64,000 nucleotides of DNA from Phytoseiulus persimilis (taxonomy: Eukaryota > Arthropoda > Arachnida > Mesostigmata > Phytoseiidae): positions 31,186,001-31,250,000 of the forward strand of contig CM075101.1 of the NCBI GenBank assembly GCA_037576195.1, written 5' to 3'. The first letter of the stretch is position 1; the number at the start of each line of letters is the position of its first letter. Position numbers and translations under genes: made by a program. Under the pieces are notes generated by a model that was not told the DNA's origin, did no database searches, and was given only the letters and a program-made list of their open reading frames with translations. Below, one piece after another: positions 20,276 through 31,614 of this stretch.

Positions 20276-23200
20276 TCAGTAGGGCAGACTCTCCACGAAC
20301 ATGCTTTCAATAAGCGGTGGGGTAGGCACCAGCTCCTCTTGCTTCAGGTAGAAAATCCCTTGGCGGCCCTGAACAGACAGATCGCGCAGATCGGAGATTT
20401 TTGCCCACAGGCTTGAGAAGTAGTGTGCTCCTTGATGCCCCTGCGCCTTGTAGCTCACGTGGTCGTGCAGCGCGCGAGTCACCGCCTCAGCAAGACGTTC
20501 CACTTTTTCCGGCTCTCTGAGGCCGTGCCTCTCTGCAAAGAAGAACTCCACCTATTAGAGGCTTGGTGATAACGAGTCTGTAGGGATCCGCCGAGTCTCC
20601 GACCTTCGCTTTTCGATGACGGGAATCCGGGGTTTTGGGTCAACAATGCTCGGAAATCTGACATTCTCCGGTCAGGCATAGGTCCGGGACAGTTTTGGTA
20701 ATCGAAGAGGCAACTCACCGGCAAGGACAAACACCGCCGAAAGATAAGCCAGACTGGTTTCATCGATGTCCAGCTGCTCGAGGCTTTTGGAGAAGCGGCT
20801 GATGGCGTCCAGCCACTCACCAAAGCCTCTCTGAGCTTGAGACCTATGGAGAACCACACCGTTGCACAGTGTGATCTCCGTGTGGTTGCTATGCATCATA
20901 CGATAAGCGACGCGCAAAGCGAAGAGTCCCAAGATCGCTGTCGTGAACAAAAGTTCGCGATCCTGAGGCAGAAGCTCCCGGAATCCGGGGATAGCGTCAA
21001 CAAACTTGCGAATCACTAAGATCGACGACTCCAACAACTCGTAGAGCTCCAGAACTTCCTGAGGAGTCCGTTGCACGAGTTCCGTGTTATGTTTCAGCTC
21101 CTGGAACTGTAAGAGGCCTGAATTGAGCGATCTCGCTTGTGGCGAAATCCCGGAACCTTTCCACGGCATGATCGGATCGAAAAAACTCAGGGTCGTTGAC
21201 TTCACTCACCCTCGAAAAATCTCGGTTGTTCATATCGACAGAAGAGCTCTGATGAGCATGGAGCAGCTGACTTATGAAGCTCATCGGTGGTGACGAGGGC
21301 GCCGGAACGGGAGTGCTCATCGCCGACACGTTCGGTTGAGAGCTGGAGCCGTGAATCTTCGGCTTGGACGGCAGACGTCCTCGACGTCCTTTGAGCTCCT
21401 TCGTTCGAACGAACTCCCGAGCCATCCCGACAGCCAAGCACTTCTCGTAACGACAGTACTGGCATCGATTCCGTCGATTTTTGTCGATCGTGCACTTTTT
21501 GTCGTTCATGCAGAGGTATTTGTGGTCCTTCTGCACGGTCCTCTTGAAGAATCCCTTGCAACCCTCACAGGTTCGCACGCCGTAGTGCTGACAGAGGGCG
21601 TTGTCTCCGCACACCGCACATGGGAGAGCGCTCCCGGATTTCTTCTTCTGCTGCACAATGGGTCCCGAGACCGAAGATGCGGGGGACGGAGTCGAAGCCC
21701 GCCGTGACGGGGTCGCAGTTTCCCGCAGCGGGGAATTCATCGAAGCCGTCGATGATGCGAGAGACGATCTCCGCGACCAGGTTGGACTGGCCATCGCGCA
21801 CGGAGGAGTCATTGCTGGAGGAGACGTTGTATCGCCGCTGTAAGAAGCGACACTCGAGCTCGAGCTGGACGACGTATTGTCCGAACCGTATCCAAGAGCC
21901 GATTGGGGCGGCTTTGTGAAACCCGAACTCGAGCCGAGGTCGGTGGACAGGCTGCCTTTGGAACTTGGATTATCCGGGCTTGTCGCGATCAGCTCCTCGA
22001 ACTTGAAAGAAAAGTCAGACCCATCCGGGCAATCCCTCTTGAACCTTGATGGAGAGTATGTCTCCTCAAAGCTCGGGAGCTGGATGTCCATATGGGAATT
22101 CGATTCACAGTTCATCAACGTTAGCGGAGCCGCAGGTACTTCGTTCGGGGGAACGGATGATACCTGACTGGTGTTCGACGGCTCCTGGAAAATTGAACGC
22201 GACGTCAGACGAATGATCTCTCATGGCAGGGTGTCGCGTGAATTTTTCATGAGATTTTCTTGAATGGACGTCATCGACATTCTCTGACTCACCTGGAACA
22301 TTTCGAACAGAGCGCTCTCGGCTGCTAGGAGCTCAAGAGTGCTGTGACTGATTCTAAGATCTTCCTCGCCGACGAAATTCGCCAGGTCGGCCTCCACGTC
22401 GAGAAAGTCGCAGGAGAACGGTTGTTGAGTTGAAGAGCACTGGGGTACAAAAGTTGCAGCCGTTTGCGGCTGCTCTACCAGGAGCATTGTGCCCTTGGAA
22501 GGACGCGGGTTTCTCTTTGAGATGCTATTTTGACGAATTGGTGTTGACGGATGAGGAAATGCCACCGAAGGCTTCGCAGGCACGGGCGTTAGGATATCGT
22601 CCGTGACAAGATCCTGATGTCGGGGGAGATCTGTCAAGAGGAAGGTAAGCATTACTGAGAGCTGCTCATGGGAGCTGGGTGGAGAGGATTCGGAGTCATT
22701 CACTAGTTCCCGGAACTTCGATGTGTTCTAATCCTCCCAGTGTCTGTGAAGTCGTGGAAATCTCTCAGACCCCGTTCCTAGATCGCGATCGGTTCTCCTC
22801 CCCGTCATCGACCAATCTGCGCCCCCGACAAGATACGGGCAATCGTACAAGTCGTTCACCATCCGACGGCCGTTTCCCGTTCGAGACCGTGGGATTTTCA
22901 GGTGGAATCGTCGGAGCTTCCTGGGTGGAGGCGTTTCCTCTCGCTCCGTCGGAGTCGGAGGAAGCTATTTCTGCAGTGCAGGCCGCTCTCCTTCAAGGAC
23001 GGCGGGGGAAACTACGCGAGAAATAAGTCTGATGACGTCAATGTGTGACGTCAAAGACTACGTCATTCAACCCCCGTACGAAGAAGCAGATGCACGTGTA
23101 CCCCGCAAAGATGGACGCTCGATGTCAGCAGCTACCACAGACACCACGTGCCCAGTTTTTGAGTATTTGATCTCATTTCCCGACCCGAGCTCGAGTCAAT

Positions 23201-25304
23201 GCATCCGTCGAGAAGTAGTCACGAGCTCTAAAAGACTTGGGAAATGCTCGGGGAAAGAACTCGCGTGGAGTCCTCTCCGACATCGATTGAGTCTCGATCC
23301 ACAGTTCAGTTGTCGTTGGGTCAAAAGACCAAGGAGGAACTGCCGCGAGGCCAGCGGCTGTTCCTGCGATTGGGGCGTCGGATGGAGGCCTTCGTGAGCC
23401 TTTGAGGGAGGAAGGGAGAGTTTGGCCGTGAGTGGGGGTGTGGTTTGTCGTTCTGCGGAGGGTGTTCGAGGTCGGAAATCGAGCGTCGCATGCCGTGACT
23501 GGACTTGCCCACAAGCGGACTCCGACGCTGGCCGGTACGGCTTCGCTCACCGCGTATAACGCACGGTGCCTCTGGTGAGGGCGGTGCGCTTCGAACTGAG
23601 CGCTCAAGGTCGCCGGAGGCCTTTCGCAGCCAAAAAGAAGACTCCTCTCGTCTGATGTGTTGCGCAAAATGGCCATTGAACAGCTAACGGAAAAGGGGTT
23701 GACTGACTGACTGACTGCTTGCCTGCGTGCCTGCGGATCCGACGTAGGTCATAGACGGGCGTTCCTCAGCGGCAATGTACACGCCAACCAAGAAATCGCT
23801 CCTCGCACGAGAGAGCTGAGACCCTGCCAAGAAGGGCAACAGTTCCTGCGAGCGTTGTCTTAGCCTAGGCTCTAGCTATAATTACATCGTCGTCATCGAT
23901 AGACGTGTCCAAGGCGCCATCCGGGCGCTTCCCACCAGCGATTTAGTCGTCTGAGCAAGAAAGAAGGGGCAGCGTTCCGGGAGGTGCCGGAATCTGCACG
24001 TTGGAGAGACAGAGGTCCAACGTGATGTCAGGGGGTCTGGACCGCTTCGAGCCTCTCCCGTGATCCTGCTATGCATTGCACGCTGCGGGACAGTTGGCCG
24101 CAGTCCCGAGGGGGCAACCGTCGTGCGCTCAGTTCACAATCACGGAGCCAGGCAGAGACATCGGATTATTGAGCAGCTCCTCGGCGCTTGGAGCAACTCG
24201 GGAAGCAGCCGGAGGGACCCACTGATGACAGCCATGTATTGAATAACCTGAGATCCCTGCACGAAAGCTCTCCTCCCAAAGTTCAGGGAATGAGCCAGAT
24301 TACGGAAGGGCGGCAAATTTGCCCAGTCAGTGGGCTTGCGTGAGTCGATGTGAATTGTTCTAAGTTTTTTCGCATCGAATTGCAGCTTTGAAGGACGCAT
24401 TGATTGTTTGCAGCATCATCGTGTTTGGGTGGATAGATGCATGGTGGGCTAGCGAGTTGTCCTCTTCGGGTCCGATCCAAGGGTATGACGGGTCCGAACC
24501 AAGGTCAACCGAAGCAAAGTTTGTGCCTGGGGCTGCATTAGGCAATGCAAGGGGTTCGATCTTTGCTGCATGATGACTCGGCTAGTCAGTCAAACACCAG
24601 CGGTCAAAGCCAGTGAGAGTCAACAACCAGCCCGGAACTCGAAATGGAGTACTCTGGACGGTCCTTGTACAGTCTGGAATTTCCAAGAGCTCGAATCCGA
24701 GACACTCTTGGAGCTCTAGAGTGCGGAAGGCAGACCGAGTCCGAAGCGAAAGGTAACCGGGAAACTGCTCCGGAAATCCGGGGCGATGAGGTAGCTCGGT
24801 CACTAACAAGGACTCGAGATCTCATCTTAACTGATGAGATAATTCTGTGCCGATTACCGTGTCGACGGACTGCGGGAGGCTCCCGCCGGATCGGAGGGCA
24901 ACACATGTCGATGTCAGAACGACTGCACGAGATTCCCTCCACAAGCTAGAGTCGGCAGAATGGAACACCGGCCGAACAATAGCCCAACTGACAGCAGACC
25001 TGCCAGCTATTGCACGAGCTCACACACTCTCATAGACTCTCGATGCCAGTGCCGTAGAGTAGTGGACAACTGACACTCGATAGCCAGCCAAAAGCTCTTA
25101 CGTCGAACAAAGAGATTTAGAGATCCAACCGTTGCTCGAAAGCATGGGCAAGAGGGAGAGCAGGACGTACTTTCGAAATGGAATGATTTCGAACGCATCT
25201 TGACTGTAATCGAAGATCGGACGGACAGACAGACACTCACTGGGAACACTGGTGGGCCGCGCTAGTCCTTGGGTAAGTATTGACAGTTGGCAACAAGTGT
25301 TCAT
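20276..25304 (-). CDS. Hr38: NR4A-family orphan nuclear receptor (HR38/Nurr1-like)
   Basis: Nuclear transcription factor that binds NBRE-type sites (AAAGGTCA) as a monomer, or with the RXR partner USP in arthropods. Exons (minus): 25304-25241, 22630-22293, 22184-21210, 21106-20719 and 20532-20276. All junctions keep phase; the product is 673 residues. The N-terminal A/B region is long and Ser/Pro-rich. The DNA-binding domain (21620-21420) starts [20 protein letters not shown] and keeps all eight zinc cysteines and the NR4A P-box [10 protein letters not shown]. The A-box [11 protein letters not shown] follows. The ligand-binding domain ends in NR4A-type RIFYLK-like ([12 protein letters not shown]) and helix 12 ([11 protein letters not shown]). 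Exon 1 codes only about 21 residues. It lies downstream of a TATA box with three CREs; an alternative start exists at 22703. Family assignment is very secure; exon 1 is inferred from phase and promoter context. Confidence 0.96.
22293..22703 (-). CDS. Hr38: Alternative first exon / internal start of the NR4A receptor
   Basis: ATG at 22703 opens [20 protein letters not shown] and runs without a stop through the acceptor at 22631 into exon 2 ([11 protein letters not shown]), in the receptor frame. A transcript starting within intron 1 would therefore encode a 676-residue isoform with a different N-terminus. A CRE cluster at 23033-23065 lies about 330 bases upstream, as expected for a second promoter. 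I see no good TATA box for it. A transcript-start map would decide. Confidence 0.5.
23033..23065 (-). promoter_or_regulatory. CRE cluster in NR4A intron 1 (putative internal promoter)
   Basis: Perfect TGACGTCA at 23033-23040 and 23046-23053 (13-bp spacing), plus a TACGTCA half-type site at 23059-23065. These are CREB/ATF binding motifs. The position is upstream, on the minus strand, of the in-frame ATG at 22703. Confidence 0.65.
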
Positions 25305-25404
25305 GAAGCAACGACACTGTGATCAGCTGCGTTCACCAGCCAACAAGCAAGCACAACGTTGTTTGGTCTGTATCGTCGGAGAACCTTCCTCGGCCGAGCT
25401 GAGC

Positions 25405-25524
25405 AGAGGTTTGCTGGCGCTCTCCGAGCCTCTCCCTTTTATAGCCGAAGAGATCGGATACGAAGAGTGGCTCTAGTGACGGACCCTCCGTGACGTCGTC
25501 GCGTGACGTCGTGTTGTGACGTCA
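25405..25524 (-). promoter_or_regulatory. NR4A main promoter: TATA box and triple CRE
   Basis: CTATAAAAG reads on the minus strand at 25444-25436. Upstream of it lie TGACGTCG (25491-25498), TGACGTCG (25504-25511) and the perfect palindrome TGACGTCA (25517-25524), at exact 13-bp intervals. Initiation would be expected near 25410-25415. That is about 110 bases before the ATG at 25304 and 170 before the CCCA|GTGAGT donor at 25241/25240. This is the classic layout of a cAMP/CREB-inducible immediate-early promoter, and NR4A genes are known to be driven this way in other animals. Confidence 0.75.
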
Positions 25525-28500
25525 CGAAGAGTTCAGACTCTATGTAGAGATAGGGAGAAGCAACGGAGGACGCTGCGCACGCACTACACAGGCAGGAGCT
25601 TTTGCGCCAGAACAACATATCCGACGAACCTTCCTGGCTGCCGCCTGGCGCTCGATGGCGGGCCCTGCGGCCTGCGTACCTGCCTATTCGCCAGCTCACA
25701 CTCCTGCGTCAGCCGAGCTCACGAATCCGTTCTCCTTGCACCTCGGCGGCTATCTTCAACGCTGCCATCCGCAGAGCTCCGCTGTCCCTCGTTAACCATT
25801 TCACGAGTCAAACTTGGACAAACGCGCCAACGAAAGACACGGACGGCCGAGATTCCTGTTTTCGCTCAAGGGCATCTCGGGAGCTCAGACGCAGAGGCAG
25901 GTCCCGCAGTACGCTTCGCTCAAGCCCCGATGCCGGGATGAGCGAATGGGTGACAAACCATCAACTCCCACACTGATGCAAATGATAGCTAGCTGACCGA
26001 TCGAGTTTTCGCGAAGCAGACCACGTGACCACGGAACCTCCGAAGAACCGATTGAAGTTTTCGCTGGAATCCTCACTCCCCTGAATGCTTGCCTTCGATT
26101 TCGAGGACCGGAATCGCCGAGCGATACAAGTCCCCCGGCGTCGGCGACAGCATTCCTTCAGCCGAATTCGTCGGTCTCGGTTCATTCAGGAGTGACGCAG
26201 TTCCGAACAGACGCGCGAAGCCTAATTTCAGCCATGAGTTCCGTCGGGAAATCTCATCCCTGGAAAATTGATGCAGCGAGTTTCTATATCGAGGGGGTCG
26301 GAGAACGAAGATGAAAACTTCCTTATGGATCGGAACCACTTCCTAACTTTTCTCGCGCAGATCGAGTGGCAAATCACATTTTTCGGTTGAAAGAGCGCTC
26401 CATCTCGTTTTAGGTCCTCCCTCCGAGAACAACTGCATTCTGTCGGTTCCTTCTGGACCCCGTACTCTACAACCTACCCTAATTTCGCGTTCTGGAAAGT
26501 CACGACCCGTTCATGGCCTCCTTGAATTCCATCCAGCTTGGGAACATGGTTCGCTACCGCGCGCCGCAACAGGCGCCGGAGAGGCCGAGAAATTCCAATG
26601 AAGGCCGTCAGGTACATCCTCGGATTCCGAGCAACCTCCCATGGGGTCGAGTTCGAGAGCGACTCCAGGGCTCAGAGAATGAGCTCCGCGCATCGATGCA
26701 ACCAACTTCTCCCATCATCTCGAGCGATCCCCGGCCGTCAAAAGTGTGCATCGTTTAGCGGTCAGTCCTGGATGAGCGGATAGGGCCGAGGCTCCCATGA
26801 GGATGGCATACCTCCCTCCTGTGCTGAGCCAGAGTTGAGAACATCCAGTCCGAGTGTGCGGAGCGTGGGACACACTGATGCGAGTCAACGAATGCACATG
26901 AACTACTGTCTCCAAGAAGCCTTCTTCTGGAATGCTGCTCGGAAGTGAATCGTGATTCAGCTCGATACCGGTCCGCACCAGTCTAGAACGCGGCACGCTT
27001 GGTAATGTTCGTCCTTCAGATTTCTCGGAACGATGAGGAATCAAGCAATCTAAAAGCTCGAAATCTCGCTGTAAGTAAGCCATTGGGTGGGTCAAGCGTT
27101 CGGACGTTCACTTATCGAGAAAAAACAGGAACCGGAAGTGTGATAAGCACCGGGTGCTGTTGCTGGCCCGATTGACTACGCGAGCTGGCTCGTTGCTTTG
27201 TTGGTTTGGATCGCTCCAGAGTTTGTTAGCTTGACGAGCACGCCGAGCGCGTTCTGAACGAATTAGGATGACGGTTCGGTGTCGTTCGGAACACGTTCCA
27301 CCTTCTCCATGGCTACGATACACTCGATGCGAATTCTTCCTGCTTCGAGGACTTCGCAGGCCGCAAAGTGAGTTTCGGAATCAACGCCGAGGCATCGAGG
27401 GCATCCGAGTCTGATTCTGTTCATTGTTGAGGATTCCTGAATGAGCCGAGCTCACTTGGATCGGATATCTCCGACGAACGTGCGCAGCTTTCCTCGTACT
27501 GTAACACCCCACGGCGCGCCTTCCTGGAGGCCCAACGTCGAGCAGAGACCACGTCGTGTTCCTATCTTCCTCCTGTAGCGCAGCGTTACTCTCGACAGCA
27601 CATCGATCCAGACGACATTCCGAAGTAAGCGCATCCAAAAGACGTTTTGAAGCCACGGCAAGATCTGTCTCGGGGCGCATTGATTTTTCATGTTAAGTAG
27701 GTCTCCGACCGCTATCTGTGCTCAGAATATGTCGGGCGGAGAGATCCTCATTCAGGACTTGTCACAAGCTCGAGGCAGGCGGTTCGTTGCTCTCTGATTT
27801 TCTACCCGAACCGAATCAGTTTTGGGTCGATCGTCGGGGGCCGTCGTGGAGCGACCGATACCGCCGTTCGGAAGGTCGATGCTCGGTTGGCACGTGTCGA
27901 GGGGTCCAGAGTCGAGGAAAAACTGGCAGAAAAGCAGTGAGAACAAGGTCGACTCGCTCGCTTCAGGTTCAGTGTATTACAATCCGTTGGCGAGAAGCCG
28001 ATACGGGCCCGAACGGTGGCCGAGCGAGCGAGCGAGCAGGCGGGCGGACGGACGGGCGTCTGAGCAGGCGACCGAACGAGAAAGGGTCTCCTACTAGAGC
28101 TCTGGCTCGCAACAACAATGCCAGAAATTTCCTCTGTCGGCTCTGAGAACCTTGGAAGGCGCCGGGTAGACTCTGCCAGCAGTCACAAACGAACTGCATT
28201 CATTGGTGGCCCCGTATACAGGTAGATCGACAGATAGCGCAGAACGTATTATAAATGTTCCTCTCTTCGTCTAACGTGCTCGGCACGCGCATACTCTGTC
28301 ATCTGAGACGTGGTTATATCAACGAAGCAACGTTTTGTCTTCGCTCAAGGTCGTCCGCGTAACCCACTCGATCGAAAGGGGCTGAAGTGTTCCGTCGCGA
28401 CGCGCTGGTCGGTAACTGAGCAGAAGCCAGCTGAGGTAGGACGAGTTGATTCGAGTCTGATCCGGTTGGGTTTCTGATCGCGAATACGAGGGTACAGCTG

Positions 28501-29187
28501 CCATTGATCGCGGAGACAGGCGAACGTTGAATCTGACTGCGGAGTCAGCGATGCAGCGAATACCTTTGTAGCCCACTGTGGTTCGGGCTCTCATCAAACG
28601 AGCACGACCAGCAATATTGATACGACCGACCTACACCGGCGACTGCTGCGATGTCGACAGCGGCCTTGCGCGAAGAATCAATAGTTCGAACTGAGCGCGT
28701 TGCTGATTGAGGAAGTGGGTTCCTTCAAGTGGCCGATAGCCGCAACGGCCCATGAGGCGACCGCGAGAGTGTGAGGAGAGCTTCAGGTCTCGAGCCCATG
28801 AAGCTCTCGGAGAAGGGGACTCCAGGACACTCTTATTGAGATCCGATTCGAGCCGCTGGTTCGGCCCGCGCGCGAGCAAGACCCGCTACATCGCGGCGTT
28901 GCGGTCTGACATTCACGTTCGGTCAGAGCACTTCACAGCTCAAAGATAGCCTCGAGGAACGTCCAGATGTTGTTCCGCCATTCCAGAAATCTTCGAGCGC
29001 GTAGGTCTATGATCCTCGTCATACCGCGATGGACGTCAAAAGCAGGAGGGCTTTTGACGCAGAAACCGCTCTTGCGGTCCTCTCCCAATCGGCGCTCAGG
29101 ATCGAACTCATGAGTCGCTGTTTCTGGGATCCACTCCACCTGCCGCAGCTGCTGCCGCCGCTCTTCACAGCCCAAAATCGCTTACTG
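25525..29187. other. Upstream regulatory DNA of the NR4A gene; no gene recognised
   Basis: GC-rich sequence with many short frames on both strands, none convincing. It includes a GAGC/GGCG simple run at about 28020-28060. A donor-like CCAA|GTGAGC on the minus strand (about 27450) could end a non-coding or alternative 5' exon. A TATTATAAATG sequence on the plus strand sits at about 28247-28257. Confidence 0.4.
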
Positions 29188-29236
29188 TGACGTGGAGCGC
29201 ATGACGTCAGTTCGACGTCAGGTCTCCTGTTATAAC
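29188..29236. promoter_or_regulatory. CRE cluster with a TATA-like element
   Basis: TGACGTGG (29188-29195), TGACGTCA (29202-29209) and CGACGTCA (29213-29220), followed on the plus strand by TTATAACA at about 29229-29236. On the plus strand this could start a transcript near 29260. A strong donor, CCAAG|GTAAGC, lies at about 29562/29563 downstream. Such a transcript might lead to the secreted-protein gene at 30719. The cluster could equally act as an enhancer or distal promoter of the NR4A gene. Confidence 0.5.
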
Positions 29237-30718
29237 ACAGCGCAATCCCCGTCGACAAGATAGAAAGAGAGTGCTCTACAACTAAACTCTGACGAGCATG
29301 TGATGTTGAATGAGAGCACGGTGTGTACCCGCGGCCCGGATCTTCGGAACGTCGGTGTGACGTGGGGCTCTATCAAAACGCCCGGAAGCAAACCCTGAGC
29401 GATGCTTGAATGCCGTGGATCAACACGCGCGTTTTGTCACGCAAGAAATGGCGTTGTGGCCGTTATCAGCGGCTGCGCCTAATTCCGCCGACCTTGATCA
29501 GTTCCTCTAGACATTTGTTCGATTCACGCGTGATTCTGAGCAAGCGCATCCGCGGTTCCAAGGTAAGCTCGACAGAGAATTCCCGCCTTTTCCCCTAAAC
29601 TCAACAACTACAGGTTGGCATGAAGCGGCAGTTTCAATCCACGAGCTTGAGTCACTCGTAATTCGATATTTAGGAAGCTCATAAAAACAGGCCATTTAAT
29701 GGTTATAGCTGTTTGAACTTCCACGGAAAATCGTGTTCGTCTCTCCGGGAGCTTTGCGCCGAGAATCGACGCGTCGGAACCACGTTCGAGCCCAAGACAG
29801 AAGCAAAGAACGCCAAGCAAACGGATCATCGATGTTGTCTATTGATGGAACTCTGCTTTCTGATCAATGCCACAGCGGCCGCCTACTATCCCGATCTAGG
29901 CTTATCGAGTTTCCATACAACCGAGTCGTTGGTGACCATGTTCTCCTGCTCGAAGTCCCCCTCTTGCTGCTCGGTGAGCGCGATCAGGAAAATATTCAGG
30001 ACGCTGGAGGTATCTCATGCGAGTTTTCATATCCTATTGCGGGATGAATGTCGATGAGCAGGGATTCATCGGGAACATTATGAAAAGTTGGGAGCGTTCA
30101 TCTATGACTGAGTGTTTTTTTTCCGGGAAGGGAAGAAGCAAAGAGGTTCAGCGGCTTGGAGAGGCCAGTGTCCCGAGCTTCACTCAAAAGGGTGACAGCG
30201 AACACTCCACGAGTAACTCGATCAACGACATCGTGGTCGGCTTTGGTCGGGTGGCGATTGCCCCAACAATCTGATGACGTCTTGAATCTCGATCCCTAAA
30301 ACAAGAACTAGAGTAGGAATCTAAGCCGTGATTCCACAACACGTGATTCGCTACTCCATGCACGAAGGGTTCGTGAACGGGGCTTGAGTCACCGACGAGT
30401 TCGAATCTCTTTTTCAGCGTCGTCTCCCTGAAGTCCCCGGGTCGTTTTCTCTTCCGCCTCGTCCAGACGTCGACCCTGAACCAAAAACGCATGATCAATT
30501 CGTTCGGTGGTCGAGGGCGTCTCCTTGAATAGCAATGCACCATCAATAATTCGATTAGTTCAGCAGCTCAAAGAGTCATCCATGCATTGCTCCCATCGGA
30601 TGATGCAACGCGTTGCCATCACCCTCAGGTGAAGAAATTCCACAGTGGTTGGGAGGAGATTCTCGAAAAGCTTCAAAAAGTCGACGCTCCGAAATGCCAG
30701 CACCGTTGTCGGCACCAA

Positions 30719-30961
30719 ATGGCCGAAATGCTCCGAGTGATCCTTTTCTGCTCAGCCGTCTTCTGCTCGAGCAGCGGACATATTCTTACTGCGGTTCCCT
30801 ACATAGCTCCAGCTGCTGTTTACGGAGCGGTGCCTCCCATCGCACCGGCCACCTACGGGGGTCCTACGCCTCCGATACACCCGTACGCCTACGCGTCTCT
30901 CTATCACAACATGTACCCGTATGCACACAACCTGCCGATCCCAGTCCACACGAAGAAGTGA
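30719..30961 (+). CDS. Small secreted proline/tyrosine-rich protein (cuticle-like)
   Basis: Eighty codons. Residues 4-20 (MLRVILFCSAVFCSSSG) are a signal peptide. The mature part is Pro/Tyr/Ala-rich with repeated P-Y/I-A-P units (TAVPYIAPAAVYGAVPP ... PIHPYAYASLYH) and ends with VHTKK. This composition is typical of arthropod cuticular or structural peptides, but no chitin-binding R&R motif is present. An acceptor (ATCACCCTCAG, ending 30628) precedes the ATG, so an upstream 5' UTR exon is likely, perhaps from the CRE/TATA region at 29.2 kb. AATAAA lies 50 bases after the stop. The frame is open upstream, but the signal peptide argues for this start or the methionine three codons later. Confidence 0.65.
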   Translation: MAEMLRVILFCSAVFCSSSGHILTAVPYIAPAAVYGAVPPIAPATYGGPTPPIHPYAYASLYHNMYPYAHNLPIPVHTKK

Positions 30962-31010
30962 GTGGAGCGCTCCCCTGCCATGCGCTCACGGCGTTACCGA
31001 ATGTCGATCG

Positions 31011-31016
31011 AATAAA
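31011..31016 (+). terminator. Poly(A) signal AATAAA of the secreted-peptide gene
   Basis: Canonical hexamer 50 bases downstream of the TGA at 30959-30961. Confidence 0.7.
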
Positions 31017-31112
31017 CTTGAGAGATTTGTCCCGAACGAACCACTAAGAGAGGTTTTTATTCATTGTGATCATGCCCTCACAAGAACTGCTGCCGCCCAC
31101 GCTCAGTCGATC

Positions 31113-31517
31113 ATGATAACTCGAGGCGAGCTAGGACTTCGCTTCGGACTCTTTGACGAGGAACAAGACGAAGAGAGAGTCATGAGGATCCAAAAACTGC
31201 TCGGAATCCAGCTTGCCTCTTCCGACGCTCGAGGTGAAAGGTTTCCTGGAAGCTCACAAGCTCTCAAAACGCCTCGGGGCAGCGTGTTCAGAAATAGTAA
31301 CCTGTCCAAGGACTCCGAACAAAACTTGAGCACGCGTATCGCTCTGCTGCTTTCCCGCGCAGAACAAAAGCTTGTTCTGGGAAAGAGGGGGGGGGGCTCT
31401 GGCACGCGCAAAAACTCTGAGAACCGAGTGGAATGGAACATGCCGCAATATTGGACCTTCCAAGATCATGCATCAGGAGAGCCCGTCATCAACGTTCCCA
31501 CTCGCACACCTTCATGA
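31113..31517 (+). CDS. Hypothetical protein, 134 codons
   Basis: Open from ATG at 31113 (MITRGELGLRFGLFDEEQDE) to a stop at 31515-31517, with an AATAAA at 31609-31614. The N-terminal third is acidic and helical in look (DEERVMRIQKLLGIQL); the middle is Ser/Arg-rich. A run of 11 G at about 31386-31396 encodes RGGGSG. There is no signal peptide or known domain. The opposite strand is also open, so a real gene is only possible, not shown. It could be a chance frame in the 3' flank of the gene before it. Confidence 0.3.
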   Translation: MITRGELGLRFGLFDEEQDEERVMRIQKLLGIQLASSDARGERFPGSSQALKTPRGSVFRNSNLSKDSEQNLSTRIALLLSRAEQKLVLGKRGGGSGTRKNSENRVEWNMPQYWTFQDHASGEPVINVPTRTPS

Positions 31518-31614
31518 ACCTCTTTTTATAAACCATCCGTATCGGCGTCGATGCTTCCTCCTCCCTAGGAAAACTTATGCCTCGAACCGAATCTCAAGAG
31601 CGGACACAAATAAA

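Noticed and set aside
23701-23735. TGAC/TGCC simple run as possible CRISPR-like or satellite repeat
   Set aside because: Only a short tetranucleotide microsatellite of a few units; no spaced repeats anywhere suggest a CRISPR array, and the genome is eukaryotic.
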